A program made the position numbers and the translations under genes. Positions 49,311 through 61,655 of a DNA stretch of 64,000 bases are shown in pieces. The notes beneath the pieces were generated by a model that was not told where the DNA came from, made no database searches, and was given only the letters and a program-made list of their open reading frames with translations. How positions within the stretch are numbered: the stretch's first letter is position 1; every line of letters begins with the position of its first letter. This DNA is from Theobroma cacao (taxonomy: Eukaryota; Streptophyta; Magnoliopsida; Malvales; Malvaceae). The stretch spans positions 22,064,928-22,128,927 of the forward strand of contig NC_030858.1 of the NCBI RefSeq assembly GCF_000208745.1, read 5' to 3'.

Positions 49311-51132
49311 ATCATTTAATGCATATTTAATCGCATAATTATATGTGATAGAGGTTTTCCTTCATGTTAGTGCAATGATAAGTAGTTATTAAGTACTAAT
49401 TGGATGAAGCCCATGGAACATAAAGGCCTTGCAAGAGAATTGTAAAGTTGTTATAATTATGAGATCACTATGCATCAAAGCCATGTTCCTAATATTGTTC
49501 CTAGACATTGTATTGTCAAGACAGAGCATTGACAATGCTTAAAGACTAGTACATGTTAAGCCTCCTTACTTGGGAAGTAAGCAATTGATCTTATAGATTG
49601 AAGTATATGGGATACTTGAGGATAACATGTAGGTGCTAGTTAAAGAACAAGTTCACTGAACATGACCTGCTATAAGAACTCTATTTGGTATTTCACTCAA
49701 GTGTCTATGGAAAATGTTCTCATGTGATAGTCGTGTAACTAGTCCTTGGACTTGAGACACCAGGTCATCTTGTATGGGGAATGACATACTTTGATTTCAC
49801 CCCTACGAGTTTGGAAGCAATTAGATGCCTAAATAGGGTGTTTTTGGGTATGCCATGAAGCATGCGAAGGTGAATGAGTGGTCAAGAGAGGATTTATCAC
49901 CCCAAGTGATATGAGAAGATGCATCTCACTTGTTCTCAATTCTTGATTAACTTGTATAAAGTCTTTGGCCAAAGCATGATGAATTTGAGGAAAGTTAGTT
50001 TTCTAAATTCATAAGGTTAGTCATGAATTATGAGAACTAATATGGAATGTTATAAGTAGACATTGAACCATGCTTAATGACATATCCGAGATATTTGATG
50101 AAAAGATCGTATTGCATTGAGAGGCTTATCACTGAAGGGCTTTGTCAAATACTTTAATTGACTCTCTAACATTTAGGTGGTCATGATGTATTGCTAGATG
50201 CCGCTCATGATCTATAAATATAAATTAATTATCAAATTGATATTTGATTATGATTTAGAGTTATTGTCAACATGTTAGAAGCCTAATGGGTCACACACAT
50301 TAAGTGACATGATTGAAATTAAATAAGGATAATTAATTAAGTTGGACTTAATTGAAAGAGACCAAAATAAAGTGGAAAATTAATTAAGTTTTCAGAGACT
50401 TAATTAAATTAAAATACAACTGGTGTGTTTAGGTTACAAACTAGTTTGGCTATATAAATATATTATATTAGCAAACTAGAACAAGAAGCCTAAAAAAAAA
50501 ACCACTTCTCAGTTGTTTCATAAAATAAGAAAAGAAAAATAGTTTTCTTTGTCTGACAAAAATAAGATTCAGCAAGAATTTTTGGTCCATTTGTTTTAGA
50601 AACAATACTTGCTAGCACAAGTAAAAATCCTACCTTTGAGAAGGTCTTATTCAGTCACTGTGTGGATTACTGTTAAAGGCTAAACACTTGGGTGGCTAAA
50701 GATTTGACAAATCTTAAAAGTGAAGAAGCAAAGATTTGGATTTAATTGGCTCTTGATTACGATATCCAGAGCAAGGTATGTAACTCTTAAACTTATGAGT
50801 GTTCATTATTAATTTAAAAGTTACATGAAAAACACAAACATTGATCCTGTAGGATTCGACTGTTTCTCTGATTAAATATTATTTTATTTTTCCGCTGCGT
50901 TACTATTTTAATTATTGATTATTTCATGTTTGAGCATGAGGTCGAATCCCAGTAGTATTAACGCTTATGGATGTTTATGAGTGGTATATTAATTGCCTTT
51001 ATGTATTACAATATTGGTTAATGAACTTAAATGTGAGTGAATAGATGCAAAGAGGCTTATTTGGGCCTAGTGGGCCATACTCATTTGGATTCATGCGTCA
51101 GTCATAATTCCATTATAAAAGGGGATGTTACA
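47697..51132 (+). repeat. 3' part of a gypsy LTR (family D/C type), interrupted
   Basis: 47740-48300 aligns with 61140-61640 (CTATTATGTAAG, AACAAAAGGAGACAAGCCCTT). The end, 51050-51132 (AGGCTTATTTGGGCCTAGTGGGCCATAC..GATGTTACA), aligns with the ends of the gypsy LTRs at 56240-56331 and 63108. The 5' part is cut off at the copia border at 47697. It is split by a solo LTR at 49232-50954. Two TATCGATA palindrome pairs lie at 48490-48600. Confidence 0.65.
49232..50954 (+). repeat. Solo LTR, family E, copy 1
   Basis: Starts TGTTGGTATATGCCCTTGAG and ends near CGAATCCCAGTA, flanked by GTATT at 49227-49231 and 50955-50959. It aligns with E copy 2 over several blocks (ATGCATCRAAGC, CTTAGAGACTAGTA, TTCACTGRACATGACC, GAGACACCAGGT). 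The last dinucleotide is TA where CA is expected. A (TA)n tract of about 40 bp is at 49271-49309. It is probably a copia-type LTR; no internal sequence. Confidence 0.8.
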
Positions 51133-52286
51133 GTATGCTGTCCGGAACTCAAGTGATTCCTTGAGATGTAGTAAAGCATGAAACTTTCGCAGACATTACA
51201 ATTAGACCACAGATGTCCACTGTTAAGGGTCATGGAATATGCGATAAAGCCAGATGCACCCACTAAGATTATGGTAAAACCATATACGTCTATAGATAGA
51301 GGTTGTGGTAGATGCAATAAAGTCGGATGCTATTGAGTATATTACTACTAAGCCATGTATGTTCACAATTAGAGGTAGTGGAAAGTGCGGTTAAGCTGCA
51401 AGACCAACGAGGGTAAAGACGTACACTAGCGAACATATGGAGGTTATCCTCCTATAGTTAAGACTAGGATAAGTTGATATTCCTTGTAATTAGAACCCAT
51501 GTTTAATGCATACTGGTCTAGATAAGGGTGTTGCCTAAGATTTAAGCTATGATTGAAGGAAATTTTTAGAGCGAGAGACTCCTAATGAAATAATGACAAG
51601 GCTGTCTGTTCGAATTCTAGTGGCCCTAAAGGAAGGGGTAGAGCTACGAAAAATGCTTGAGCATAGACAATCAAAGGTACAAGTATGTATGTTGCTCACG
51701 AGATATCGATGATTATACTTGGGGTTAAGTACAACCCTAGATGATGGAATAAAGAATTATGTATATTTGGTTATGGTATTAAAAATGTGGACTAACACGG
51801 ACTAGTAATTGATTTTGTATATGAGATATACACAATACTTTGGTAATAACTTAGATTTGCAAGGTACTAGAATTATGTTAATGATTCCAAGGATTAGAGT
51901 ACACACTTCCTCGAAAGGAAGATAATTGTTCAAAAATTATGGAAAGTTGAAAGGCTTGACTAGTTGATAAAGGACTAAAATGTGTCTACTTGATGTATCA
52001 TGAGTTAGATACTTTGTGATCAAGATAAAGGAAGTTTATACGAAAGAGAAGATTTCAAATAACTACCTCGAATCGGGGAGTTATGTCCCAATAAGAGAGG
52101 CCATTTTGGTGTAAAGGCTCAATATATGACTTAGTATATGACAAGACCACTAACATATTGTGGAAATGTATAAATGGGAATCTTGGATAAGGATTCAGTA
52201 TTAGAGAAAATGAAAAAACGATTTGGTAATCACCACACTTTTGAGAGAGGTATTTGTGGCGGAACATGAGTATGGAGCTTGTGTAG
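51133..52286 (+). other. Decayed gypsy interior with an ~80-bp tandem repeat
   Basis: It lies between the end of a gypsy LTR and the Athila-type solo LTR, in the position of gag, but no gag domain or primer site is readable. At 51195-51410 three diverged units share ACAATTAGA or TATAGATAGAGG, then GTGGWARATGCRRTAAAGCYRGATGC-like text. The remainder shows nothing identifiable. Confidence 0.45.
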
Positions 52287-53578
52287 TGATAATTCTATGA
52301 AATATAATTATTTTTATTTCAATCGTTCTTAAAAGTTAGCTAAGTTCATGAATTTAGGTTAGAATTTAGTTTTTTTAATTATTTTTTATTCAGTTTATTT
52401 TCATTAAGTTAATTTAATTTTATGTTTATCTATCTTAAATTAGTTATTATTTATTAGTTTTTATGTTATTATAGGATTTTAGAAGAATAAGACTTAATTG
52501 GATGAAGAAAGGTGTTTAAGGAGTTTAGACCTTGTTCATACATGCTGCGGTATTTTAAGCATAAGTCTCTCTTCAGAACTCTAAATGATGCAATTGTTGG
52601 ACCATTGGAAATCTAAGAGAAAGTCGTAATCAAAATTGATAGAGTGTAGTAGTCAGCAAGAGAGAGCATGAAGCCATTGGAGCAACGTGGCTTAGATGGG
52701 GTATGCCGTGGCATCAAGTTGGAAAACTTGAAGAAACAAGGCTGAAAAGAGCAGGTTATGGGCTGACTAAGCCCTCATTGGGCTCTATGTTGGGATGTGC
52801 CCTACAACCAATTAGGATTGGTTAAGGCTTGATTCCAATCATGTAACAGTATCATTCATGTTGAATGATTAGAGGTTTTCTTTCATCAATAAGACATCAA
52901 TTATGATGAGTTATAAGTCTAATTGGATGAAGTCCATGAGATTAATATGCCTTCTACAAAAACTGTAGTGGGTTGCGATTATGAGATCTCTATGCATCGA
53001 AGCATAATCTCAAAATGTTCTTGGTCAATGTATCATTGAGATTGGACGTCAATGATGCTTAGAGACTAGTATATTTTATGTTCTTTACTTTGGAAGTAAG
53101 CAATCAATCTCATAGATTGAGGTATAAAGATGTTTAGAACTAGAATATGAGTGCTTGCTTAAGATAACAAGTTCACTGGACATGACCCGCCATGAGAAGT
53201 GCATTTGGTATTTTACTCAAGTGTCTATGCAATACTTCTCATGTGTCAGTTGCGTAAATACTCCATAGACTTGAGACACCAGGTTGTCTTTTGTGTGGAG
53301 TGCTATGCTTTGATTTCATCCTTATGAGTGCCTAACCAATGATGCCAAAATAAGATGCTTTTGGGTATAGCATGAAGCATGTGAAGGCAAATGAGTGGTC
53401 AAGATTGGAATCATCACCCCAAGTGATTCAGGGGACATATCATAACTATTCTTGGTTGATATTAGCTTATTAAAGTCTTTGGCCAAGGTAACTTAATGAT
53501 TATGAAAGGAGTTTCATAAGTCTCTATAAAGTTAATGGTCAAACTTGAAGAACGAATATAGAGATAAATAAGAGTAGA

Positions 53579-56332
53579 TTGTAGTACCCCGTATTTTGAT
53601 ACTATAGCTAATAAAGTTTACAGATGCCAATTGAGGTTGATTACTGAGTTAAAAGAGTGATTCAGAAGTGAACTCGTGAAATCTCGATCTTCATAGACAT
53701 ATAACTAGAAGTAGAAGCGATAATACGGACTAAGGGTAATTTCGTAATTTCTCTTGGTGAGCTCTTACGAGTGGGTTTGTTTTTATGCTATTAAGGTCTA
53801 AATAGGCCTAAAGAATGAATAAATGAGGTGTAATGATGAAAACATGAAGAAAACTAGAAGTGACAATAATTTTCATAATAGGGGCAAAATGGTCATTTTG
53901 CACCTCGAGTCGAAATTTTAAGTTTTCATACACCTGAGTAGTTTAGATCATTGTGGACCTTGTCCCAGTTTCAAAAGAATAAAAAGATTGCACAAAGGAT
54001 TGAAGAAGAACAAGTTAACTTGCTAAAAGGCATTTTCGTAATTTCTAAGAGAATTGGATAAGTTTGAGCTATAAATATCTTCTCCTTCCAGCAGCTTCTT
54101 CAATTTCCAGTAGCTTTTTCTTCTTCCTCCTTCCATCTCATGTTTGTTTCCCCCTCTATGGAAGCATGGTATGAAAACTTCATAAATTTCTCTCTCAAGC
54201 TCCAATTTTCATGCCTTTGTGCACTTTTTCATGGAATCCTTGTGCTCTTTCACTCTTTTACTTCAAAACCCTTGAAAAATCCCACTTTCATACTTTCTCT
54301 CACTAGTTAGGTGTTTAGAGAGAGAGAGAGAGAAAAAGCTCCCATAATAGCTTGGAAAATTTATTGGAAAGAATTTCAAAGTTACAAGCTACCAAGCTGA
54401 GTTGTGAATTAGAATTTATTTTTTTGTGTTGGGAATGATTAGTAAGTAGACTTATGAATATTGTAGCTGAGGTTATCCATTCATTTTAGAGTGATTAGGG
54501 TAGTGAAAATAGATAGCCATTTAAATGGCAATTGAAAGCTAGCTAAGAGAAAGCTTTAGACTTTATAAGTATGTGAATTGACAAATTGGTGATGCTAATG
54601 TGATGATAGGTTCCAACGAAGCCCCATCATCCCATTTGGACAATTAAGGAAGTTAGGATCGGCTAAAAGCTCAAATAATACTGGTGAATGAACTGTATCT
54701 CAAAACTTGTTTTGGGAATGTGAATGAAATTGCACAAACATTTGAATGATTTATCCAGCTTTTCTTAAAAACAAGTGCCTTGGGAACAAGCCTTTGGAAA
54801 TTGCCTTTATGTTGTGACATGTGGTTAGTTATGGATTTATGCACTATTACATTTTGGTGGTGTATATATATATGTGGTGTGCATGATAATTGATATTGTG
54901 TATGATGATTATAACCGTGTGTGTGCACGATGTGGGGGGATGCACATGCCGGTGATGGCGTGGTGAGGGAGGTGGATGATGATAGTGCCCGTGTGCACAA
55001 TGTGGGGGGATGTACATGATGGCACTAACTGTGCATGATGTGGGGGGATGCACACGATGACTCCGGCTATGTGCACGATGTGGGGGGATGCACATGAGCT
55101 GGGTGTGATGATGGTGATATTGGTGTTTATCTATGTATTTATGCATATCTATGTTTATGAAATGAAAGCTCATGAATATGATATATGATTGAAATGCATG
55201 TGAAATTTGATATGTTAAACTTTGGGAATTTATGTGTTTCATGTTGCATTTGTCATGCGAACAGGGTGGCCTTTTCTTGAGGGAATGGGGAATTTTTACT
55301 GGTGCCCTGTTTCTCGCTGCAGCGAGATCCATTCTCACTATAGTGAAAAACTCTCGGGTTTCGAGGGTTTCACCAGACATGGTTCTCGCTGCAACGAGAA
55401 AGTTTATGTTTTATGGCATGAATCTTGTTGCAGCAAAAAACTTTCTGTTTCGCTTAGTATCTTGATCGATTGCTGCGCTATTTTCCACTTCTTTGGTACC
55501 ATAGTTGAGCATGGACTTCGAATATTAAGGAATAAACAAATTAAGTTTAAAATGAGGGGTTTGGTGAGAAACCCTCGGCCAATTAATAATTTAAGTCAAA
55601 TGTCGTTGCAGCGAGAATACCTTTCCACTGCAGTGAGGACCCGTCGTCTACTTGACTTGATTTGCATCAATTTTATTAAAGTTTTCATTCTTCAAATCTT
55701 TTGTTGAGCATGGACCCTTTACATTAAGTGATTTAATCAATTGGGGTTTTCCTGAGGGGTTTTGATAAGCACTAAATTAAATTGCATTGTTTTTGAAACA
55801 AGGGCATCATGATTTCCAAATTCTTCCTATTGATTGCTTGTTCCCTTCTTATGTTCACTCACTGAGTTTCGTACTCACGTTTTTAAAATTCATGTTTTTA
55901 GATTTGGAGGCAGTTGGGACCTAGATTGAGTCGCACATATATGCTCACCTTCTTAGTAGGTACTATGGCATCTCAGTAGCTGCACCTTCACTATGGTCAC
56001 TCCGTTGGAAGTCTAAAGTGCTTTTCGTTGAACATATGTACCTTGATTTAAATTGTTAAGATATATATATATCTTAAGCAATAGACGTTTATGTTGATTA
56101 ATGTTGCCACTACGAGATGGCACGAATGACATTATTTTGAATCATAAATATGAACTTATGGTTTCGATGGGAAACTATTGGAATACTTGTTGATAAGAAT
56201 TATGAAATACGGTTGTAAGAGCGAGTGATGAAATCGATGAATGGAGTCACATAAATAGGCTTACTTGGGCTTAGTGGGCTATGCCCATTGGGCCCATGCG
56301 TCGATCATGGCTTGGGATTTGGGCCGTGACAA
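53579..56332 (+). repeat. Solo LTR, gypsy family C
   Basis: TTGTAGTACC...GTGACAA, flanked by AGTAGA at 53573-53578 and 56333-56338. Family E copy 1 shows the uninterrupted site (ATAAGTAGACATTG near 50051). The end (GGGCTTAGTGGGC..GCGTCGATCATGGC) matches the truncated LTR at 63108. It contains a TGTGGGGGGATGCAC minisatellite and CTGCAG palindrome pairs. No internal sequence remains. Confidence 0.88.
54920..55096 (+). repeat. Minisatellite GTGCACGATGTGGGGGGATGCAC in LTR C
   Basis: Four units at about 54922, 54990, 55032 and 55069, each of the form GTGCA(C/T)(G/A)ATGTGGGGGGATG(C/T)ACA, separated by variable 20-45-bp spacers. Each unit has complementary arms (GTGCA and TGCAC) around a G6 core. 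Confidence 0.85.
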
Positions 56333-56689
56333 AGTAGACACTGCATCATACTCTTATCATCTCCAGGATATATGATGAAGGAATGAATTACACTGAAAGG
56401 CTGATTACTGAATGGTTAAGTCAAACCATCTTGACCCTTTTAAAATTTGGGTGGCCATGATGGATTGCTAGATCTCAATCTTTGTCTATGAGCTCTAGGT
56501 AGTTGACGTGATTAATGATAAATTTAAAGTAGTTTAAATTTATCTAATTCTAAGTTTAACTCAAGAATTATAAATTGAGTTCATTGCCAACATGTTAAAA
56601 GCCTAATAGGTTACACACCTAAAATGAATGTTGAAAATAAAATGAGAGAGGTGATTAAATTGAACTTAATCAAATTAGAAGTTATGAAC

Positions 56690-56960
56690 TTCTCAAGCAC
56701 TTGATTAAAATTGTTTAATTAAGTTGTGCGTAATTAATTAAATTGTTTATTTAAGTCAATGGGCCTAATTAATTAAATTGTTTAATTAAGTTAAGTCATT
56801 GGGCCTAATTGATTAAAATTGTTTACTTAAGTTATTAGGCCTTAAAATTCTTTAATTAAGTCATTGAGCCTAATTAACTAAATTGTTTAATTAAGTTATT
56901 GGGCCTAATTAATTAAATTAGACAATTAAGTTAATTACGCTTTTTAAAGACTTAATTAAA
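56690..56960 (+). repeat. Tandem repeat GGGCCTAATTAATTAAATTG in LTR E2
   Basis: About five units combining GGGCCTAATT, AATTAAATTGTTTAATTAAGT and a short linker, with unit length about 40-50 bp. The unit is rich in self-complementary words (AATTAATT, TTTAATTAAG, GGGCC). It is absent at the equivalent place in E copy 1, where only a shorter AATTAATTAAG stretch occurs near 50330. Confidence 0.75.
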
Positions 56961-58624
56961 TTGTTTAATCAAATTATTAGATTAATTGGCAATTACAAAA
57001 TAACTTTGTAATTAGGGTTTAAAATTAATCCAAAGTATAAATACCTTGTTACAGCCTCCAAACAAAAAAAAAAAAAATTATGTGGCTAAAAAATTAGAGG
57101 AACGGCACATTAGAAATTCTTTTTTCTGCCTTGCCGTTCCTTGTGTGAAGAAAAATAGTTTTCCATCCTCTTGATTTCTTTTGTGTGTTCAGCCCTAAAA
57201 TTTTTGTGTGGATTATGAGTTTATGAAACTCATCTTTGCTAGCAGATTGTCAAGGCATAACACTCTCAATCCTTAAAGAAGGATTTTCTAATTCATTAGT
57301 GTGGATCACCATTAGAGGTTGCACAAGGATTCCTTTGACAACTTTGGTTTGCAACAACCAGGTTGAGGTGGTTGAGCTTTTTGAAGGCTGATTTGATGGT
57401 TTAACAAAGGATTCATCAACCTTTGTTATTTAGGTAAAGTGATATGATCATATATTTTATTTTTAATTTAATTGTGCACACAATTTGGCATGGACGAGAT
57501 CTTAGGAGGGTGAGGCATAATTTAATTTTTTAAATTTATTTTCATTGTGTTTTATTTTATTTGATGCATGATCAACCCTCACCCAACACTCTACATTTAT
57601 TCTAAGCCAATATTAATAGTTTTTAGGCCAAAATAGTTTAGTTTAGGTAGAATTAGGTTAAGTTAGGTTATAAATAGTTAGCTTAAGGACAAGTTAGCCA
57701 TACACATGCATATTGAAGAGAAATCTTGAAAACAATTTAAGAAGTAAGGAGTTGAGGCTAAAGATTGAAGATCAAGGCTACAAAAAATTAGTTTATTTTC
57801 TTCTTTCTTTGCTTTTATTATTTTTTATTACTCTTGATGGCTAAACTTCATATGTTTTTAGTTTATATTTTCATTATGTCTAGCTAAATTTATTTTTCTA
57901 GGATTACATTTGAACTCACATGTAGTTTAAATTTTTAATCTCTTTCTAGCTTATTTTCAATGAGATTGAATTGTTTATTCAATTTGTTCTCAATGCTTTT
58001 AATTGCCTGATCACCAATTAAATAGATCTAAGAGTTTAAACAAATTTGGAAAAGGGAGTTTAGTGTAAACTAAAATTGGAATAGCGTATGATCATATTTA
58101 TTTGATTAGATAAATAAATTAATTTGTGTATAAGATAGGAATATACCTATATGACAGATGTAGCCAGACTAGAGCTTGAACTTAATGAGTCTATTTTAAT
58201 TTCAATTCACATAGGAATATAGTGTTTTGATTAAAGTAGATATTTTTATAAGAGACTCGGGAGAGCATTATAAATAATTGAGGACTCTAGGTTAGCAATT
58301 CAATCCATTCGAATGCGTTAAGAGAGAGAGGTAAGATTTAAATGAAATGTGAGATATTGTACTCCTAAGCTTTTCTAATTTGATTTTTAGTTAATTATCT
58401 GTTTGCTTTGATTATTAGTGTTAATTAGCTTTTAGCTGTAGTTGATTAGTTTTTAGTTTAATTAGTAATTGAAATTTTGATTGTTTGAATAAAACTAAAT
58501 TGTTTTAATTTTAGTACTTAGTAAATTTTTAAAACAATTCTCTGAGAGATCGATACTCTGCTTACTAGTATACTATCTATTCCATACATATACTTGCCAA
58601 GGTAGAATTTTAACTAGCACATAG

Positions 58625-59940
58625 TCCAAGTTAAAAGAACGGACACCCTAGAGAATTTAATGCTACTAGACATGTTAGACTTTGATGTGATGCTTGGGAT
58701 GGATTGGTTATCTCCCAACTACGTGAGTGTGGATTGTCACCACAAGAGGTTGAAGTTTAAGTCCCTTGGAGAGTCATCGTTCTATATTCAGGGAGATCAC
58801 AACATGGCCTCGAGTAGTATGATATCTGTTAGATTGCTAGTAGTTTGATCAGACATGGATGCCAAGGATATTTGGTTGTAGTTTTAGATTCCTAAGTGGA
58901 AGTGGGTAGTGTGGCTGATGTGCCAATTGTGGGAGATTATGTTGATGTATTCCTGGACAAGTTACTTGGAGTGCCTGTAGATGTGTCAAGTTCATATGGT
59001 TGGATACATGTGAGGAGAGCTTTAGGAAGCTTAAGACTTGTCTAACCACAACTCTAGTGTTGAGTTTACCATGCAACACAAGGGGGTACACAGTTTATTG
59101 TGACGCATCATGAGTAGAACTTGGATGTGTGTTGATGTAACTTGGGAATGTGATTGCGTATGTGTCGAGACAGCTTAAGGAGCATGGGTAGAATTACATT
59201 ACCCATGATTTAGAGATGGTCGCCATGGTCTTTACAGTGAAGATATGTAGGCATTACTTGTATGGTGAGACTTGTGAGACCTACATAGACCATAAAAGTC
59301 TTAACTATATTTTGAGTAGAAAGATCTTAACCTTAGGCAATGTCGATAGATGAAGTTGCTTAAAGATTATAATTGCACTATAATGTATCATCCCAGTAAA
59401 ACAAATGTCATGGCAGATGCTTTGAGCTAGAAATTGATGAGGATTTTAGCCCACATCTCAGTTGATAGGAGATCATTGGTGCAAAGTATGCATGACTTGG
59501 GTGATATGGGTATTTGATTTGAGGTTGATGATACTGAGGCATTTTTAGCTTATTATAAAGTGACGCCAATCTTGGTGGATCACATCAAGGAAGCCTAAGG
59601 CAAGGATGACTTTTAGGCTAGAGCATTAGAAGATCTTTAAGGGAGGAAAAGCCAATTCATTAGAGGCATTGGTGTATTACTCAAATATGGATCTAGAGTA
59701 TATGTGCCGGATATTGATCATTGGAGAAGGGAGATCTTAGTGGATGACTTTAGTTATGTAGAAGAGCCCATAGCCATATTAGATAGGCAAGTTAAGAAAC
59801 TTGGCTTTAAAGAGATAACCTCGTTCAAAGTGCAATGGCACAACCACTCTAGTGAGAAGGTGACGTGGGAATGCAAGGACGAGATGAAGTCGAAGTACCC
59901 ACATTTATTTTCAATAGCTTATTCTATTATGTTGATGTAA
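58625..59940 (+). pseudogene. Gypsy pol with RT and integrase deleted, chromodomain kept
   Basis: The end of the protease is open (MLDFDVMLGMDWLS, 58660-58800). Then VADVPIVGDYVDVF leads straight, across a deletion of the RT, to the RNase H region ([44 protein letters not shown]; about 59030-59440, with many stops). The integrase is missing. The last segment (59704-59940) is an open chromodomain (YVEEPIAILDRQVKKL, VTWECKDEMKSKYPHLF). The stops are again mostly TAG and TGA in place of CAG, TGG or CGA. It is of Tekay type but a different family from 13801-24557. Confidence 0.82.
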
Positions 59941-59957
59941 TGAGGATGAGTTTTCTT

Positions 59958-59970
59958 AAGGGGGAGAGAA
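59958..59970 (+). other. Polypurine tract
   Basis: AAGGGGGAGAGAA directly before a TGTGAAATCC LTR start, about 18 bp after the chromodomain stop. Confidence 0.75.
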
Positions 59971-61655
59971 TGTGAAATCCTAATTTTTCATATTATGGAG
60001 ATTAGTAAAATTTTGAACTTGTTAGGAATTACATTTGGTGATGATTACCAATGAAATTTTCTTGTCATTTGATGTTCAATATCTTCATATTATTGAGTTA
60101 CATTCATGGAAGAATGATGGTTGCAAGAATGGGTGAAAAGGAAACCAAAAATATGGATTTTTTCAAGTTTAAGTTTGAAGGGTTTACAAGAAGGATTGAT
60201 CGCAAGGTGTACATGAACCTTAGATAGCTATTAGAAGCGTTAAGAATCAACCCCAAGTAGGAAAAGGTCGATTCTTGCAAGATGGAACACTTAGAACATC
60301 TTTTGGAAACTCAAGAATCGATCTCCAATGGCTAAAGGGTCAATTCCTATAGGTTAGAATTTCAAAACAAGCTACTAGAATTTCAAGAATCGATGTTGAG
60401 GAGTCAAGAAGTCGATTCTCGCAAGTTTGAGTAGAAAAATAAGCATAAAGAATCAATGTTTGGGAATCTAGAAGTTGATTCTCAAGCTTCAGTGTGGAAA
60501 AAATATGAACCCAACTTGAGCCCTAAAATTCATTTTTCATTTTTTCAACCTCCAATTCGTCTTCGACACCATTCAAATCATCTCCCAACCTCCCAAGACC
60601 CCATTGGATAGGGATTCAACCTTCCAACTCAAATCTAAGGTAAGATTTGACATTTCTGAGTTTAAATCTTATGGGTATGACCTAAATCTAGGATTTTACA
60701 AATTTCAACCCATTTATTTCGTTTTCAAGCTAAGGATTTGAGGGGTTTTGCTCTTCAAGGAGGTTGTGAAGGTAAGGAAAGTTAAAGTTGTTCATTTTAT
60801 GGATTGGGTTTAAAGTTTATAAATTTATTGGAACTTTAAGGGAGATTATTTGATAAATCCATTAGTTTCAAAAATGGGTTTTTGCTAAAAAGTAGGAACT
60901 TATGGTAGGATTTATTTTGTTTGGTGATTGTTAGAGCTTGTGATCATAGACGAGCAAGATTTTGATGACTCGAAACTTAGGAAAGGAGTACGTTTCTTTT
61001 TAAGGTGAGTGGGTACACCTCTTAATGTATTTGATACGGTAAAGCTAGCATTATTTATTAACTTGGGTTTACTTACATATTTTGAATCATATTGTGATAT
61101 TGATAAATCTAAATGTTTGAGCACAAATGCTTTTGATAAAGTTTTCGATCTATTATGTAAGTGAATATCTCTATTACGTATTAGTTTTCAATAAAGGGGG
61201 GCAAACCCTTACAAATGTTTTCACTCAAATACTCCTCAATTGGATTTATGTTGCACGGTTAGTGCGTGGCTAAATAAAAGCCTAAATGGATTAATGTATA
61301 ACCACCCAAATAAATATGATTGAGGAATATTAGAGAAACCACCAGGGCATATGTGTTAGTGTGGACGATTAAAGTTGCCTACTTGCAAAGGTGGAAATGG
61401 TTGCTAAAATGCTCACCAAAATGGAATATGAAAATAGATGAGTAAGTCTCCACTATTTGAGGTTACATGTGGATGTAATGATGCCAATTATTAAATTTGG
61501 TAGATGAATTACATGATGCAATGTATGATGCTTGGTTTTGGTAGAATATTGTATGAATTTTCATTATGTTATAAATTGACTAGCCCATCATGAGGGTAAG
61601 AATACCACCTAACTTTAGCCCATCGTGGGGTTAAGAATACTACTTGATTTTAGCC
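59971..61655 (+). repeat. 3' LTR of the deleted gypsy, family D, truncated
   Basis: Starts TGTGAAATCC after the polypurine tract and runs until a copia LTR takes over at about 61656. It contains four pairs of RAATCGATTC-like palindromes, 21-22 bp apart, at 60240-60490. The 61140-61640 segment is homologous to 47740-48300. Confidence 0.7.

Larger units (their letters stand above)
52788..57588 (+). repeat. Solo LTR, family E, copy 2, interrupted
   Basis: Starts TGTTGGGATGTGCCCTACAA and ends CTCACCCAACA; CTCTA stands on both sides (52783-52787 and 57589-57593). It is split by LTR C at 53579-56332. Near its 3' end, 56690-56960, there are five or so repeats of about 45-50 bp. Confidence 0.88.
52287..58619 (+). 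repeat. Solo LTR, family F (Athila-type), interrupted
   Basis: The start TGATAATTCTATGAAATATA resembles the Athila-like LTR start in this window (TGATAACTCTATGATATAG). The end is near TTTTAACTAGCA at 58619. Flanks are TGTAG (52282-52286) and CATAG (58620-58624), which could both derive from CGTAG by CpG decay. It is interrupted at 52788-57588 by LTR E2. Gypsy pol sequence resumes directly after 58624 with no primer site, so this is a solo LTR. Confidence 0.65.

Noticed and set aside
54671..55380. His- and Tyr-rich minus-strand open frames
   Set aside because: They are reverse reading of the GTGCAC/GGGGGG minisatellite and flanking LTR C sequence.
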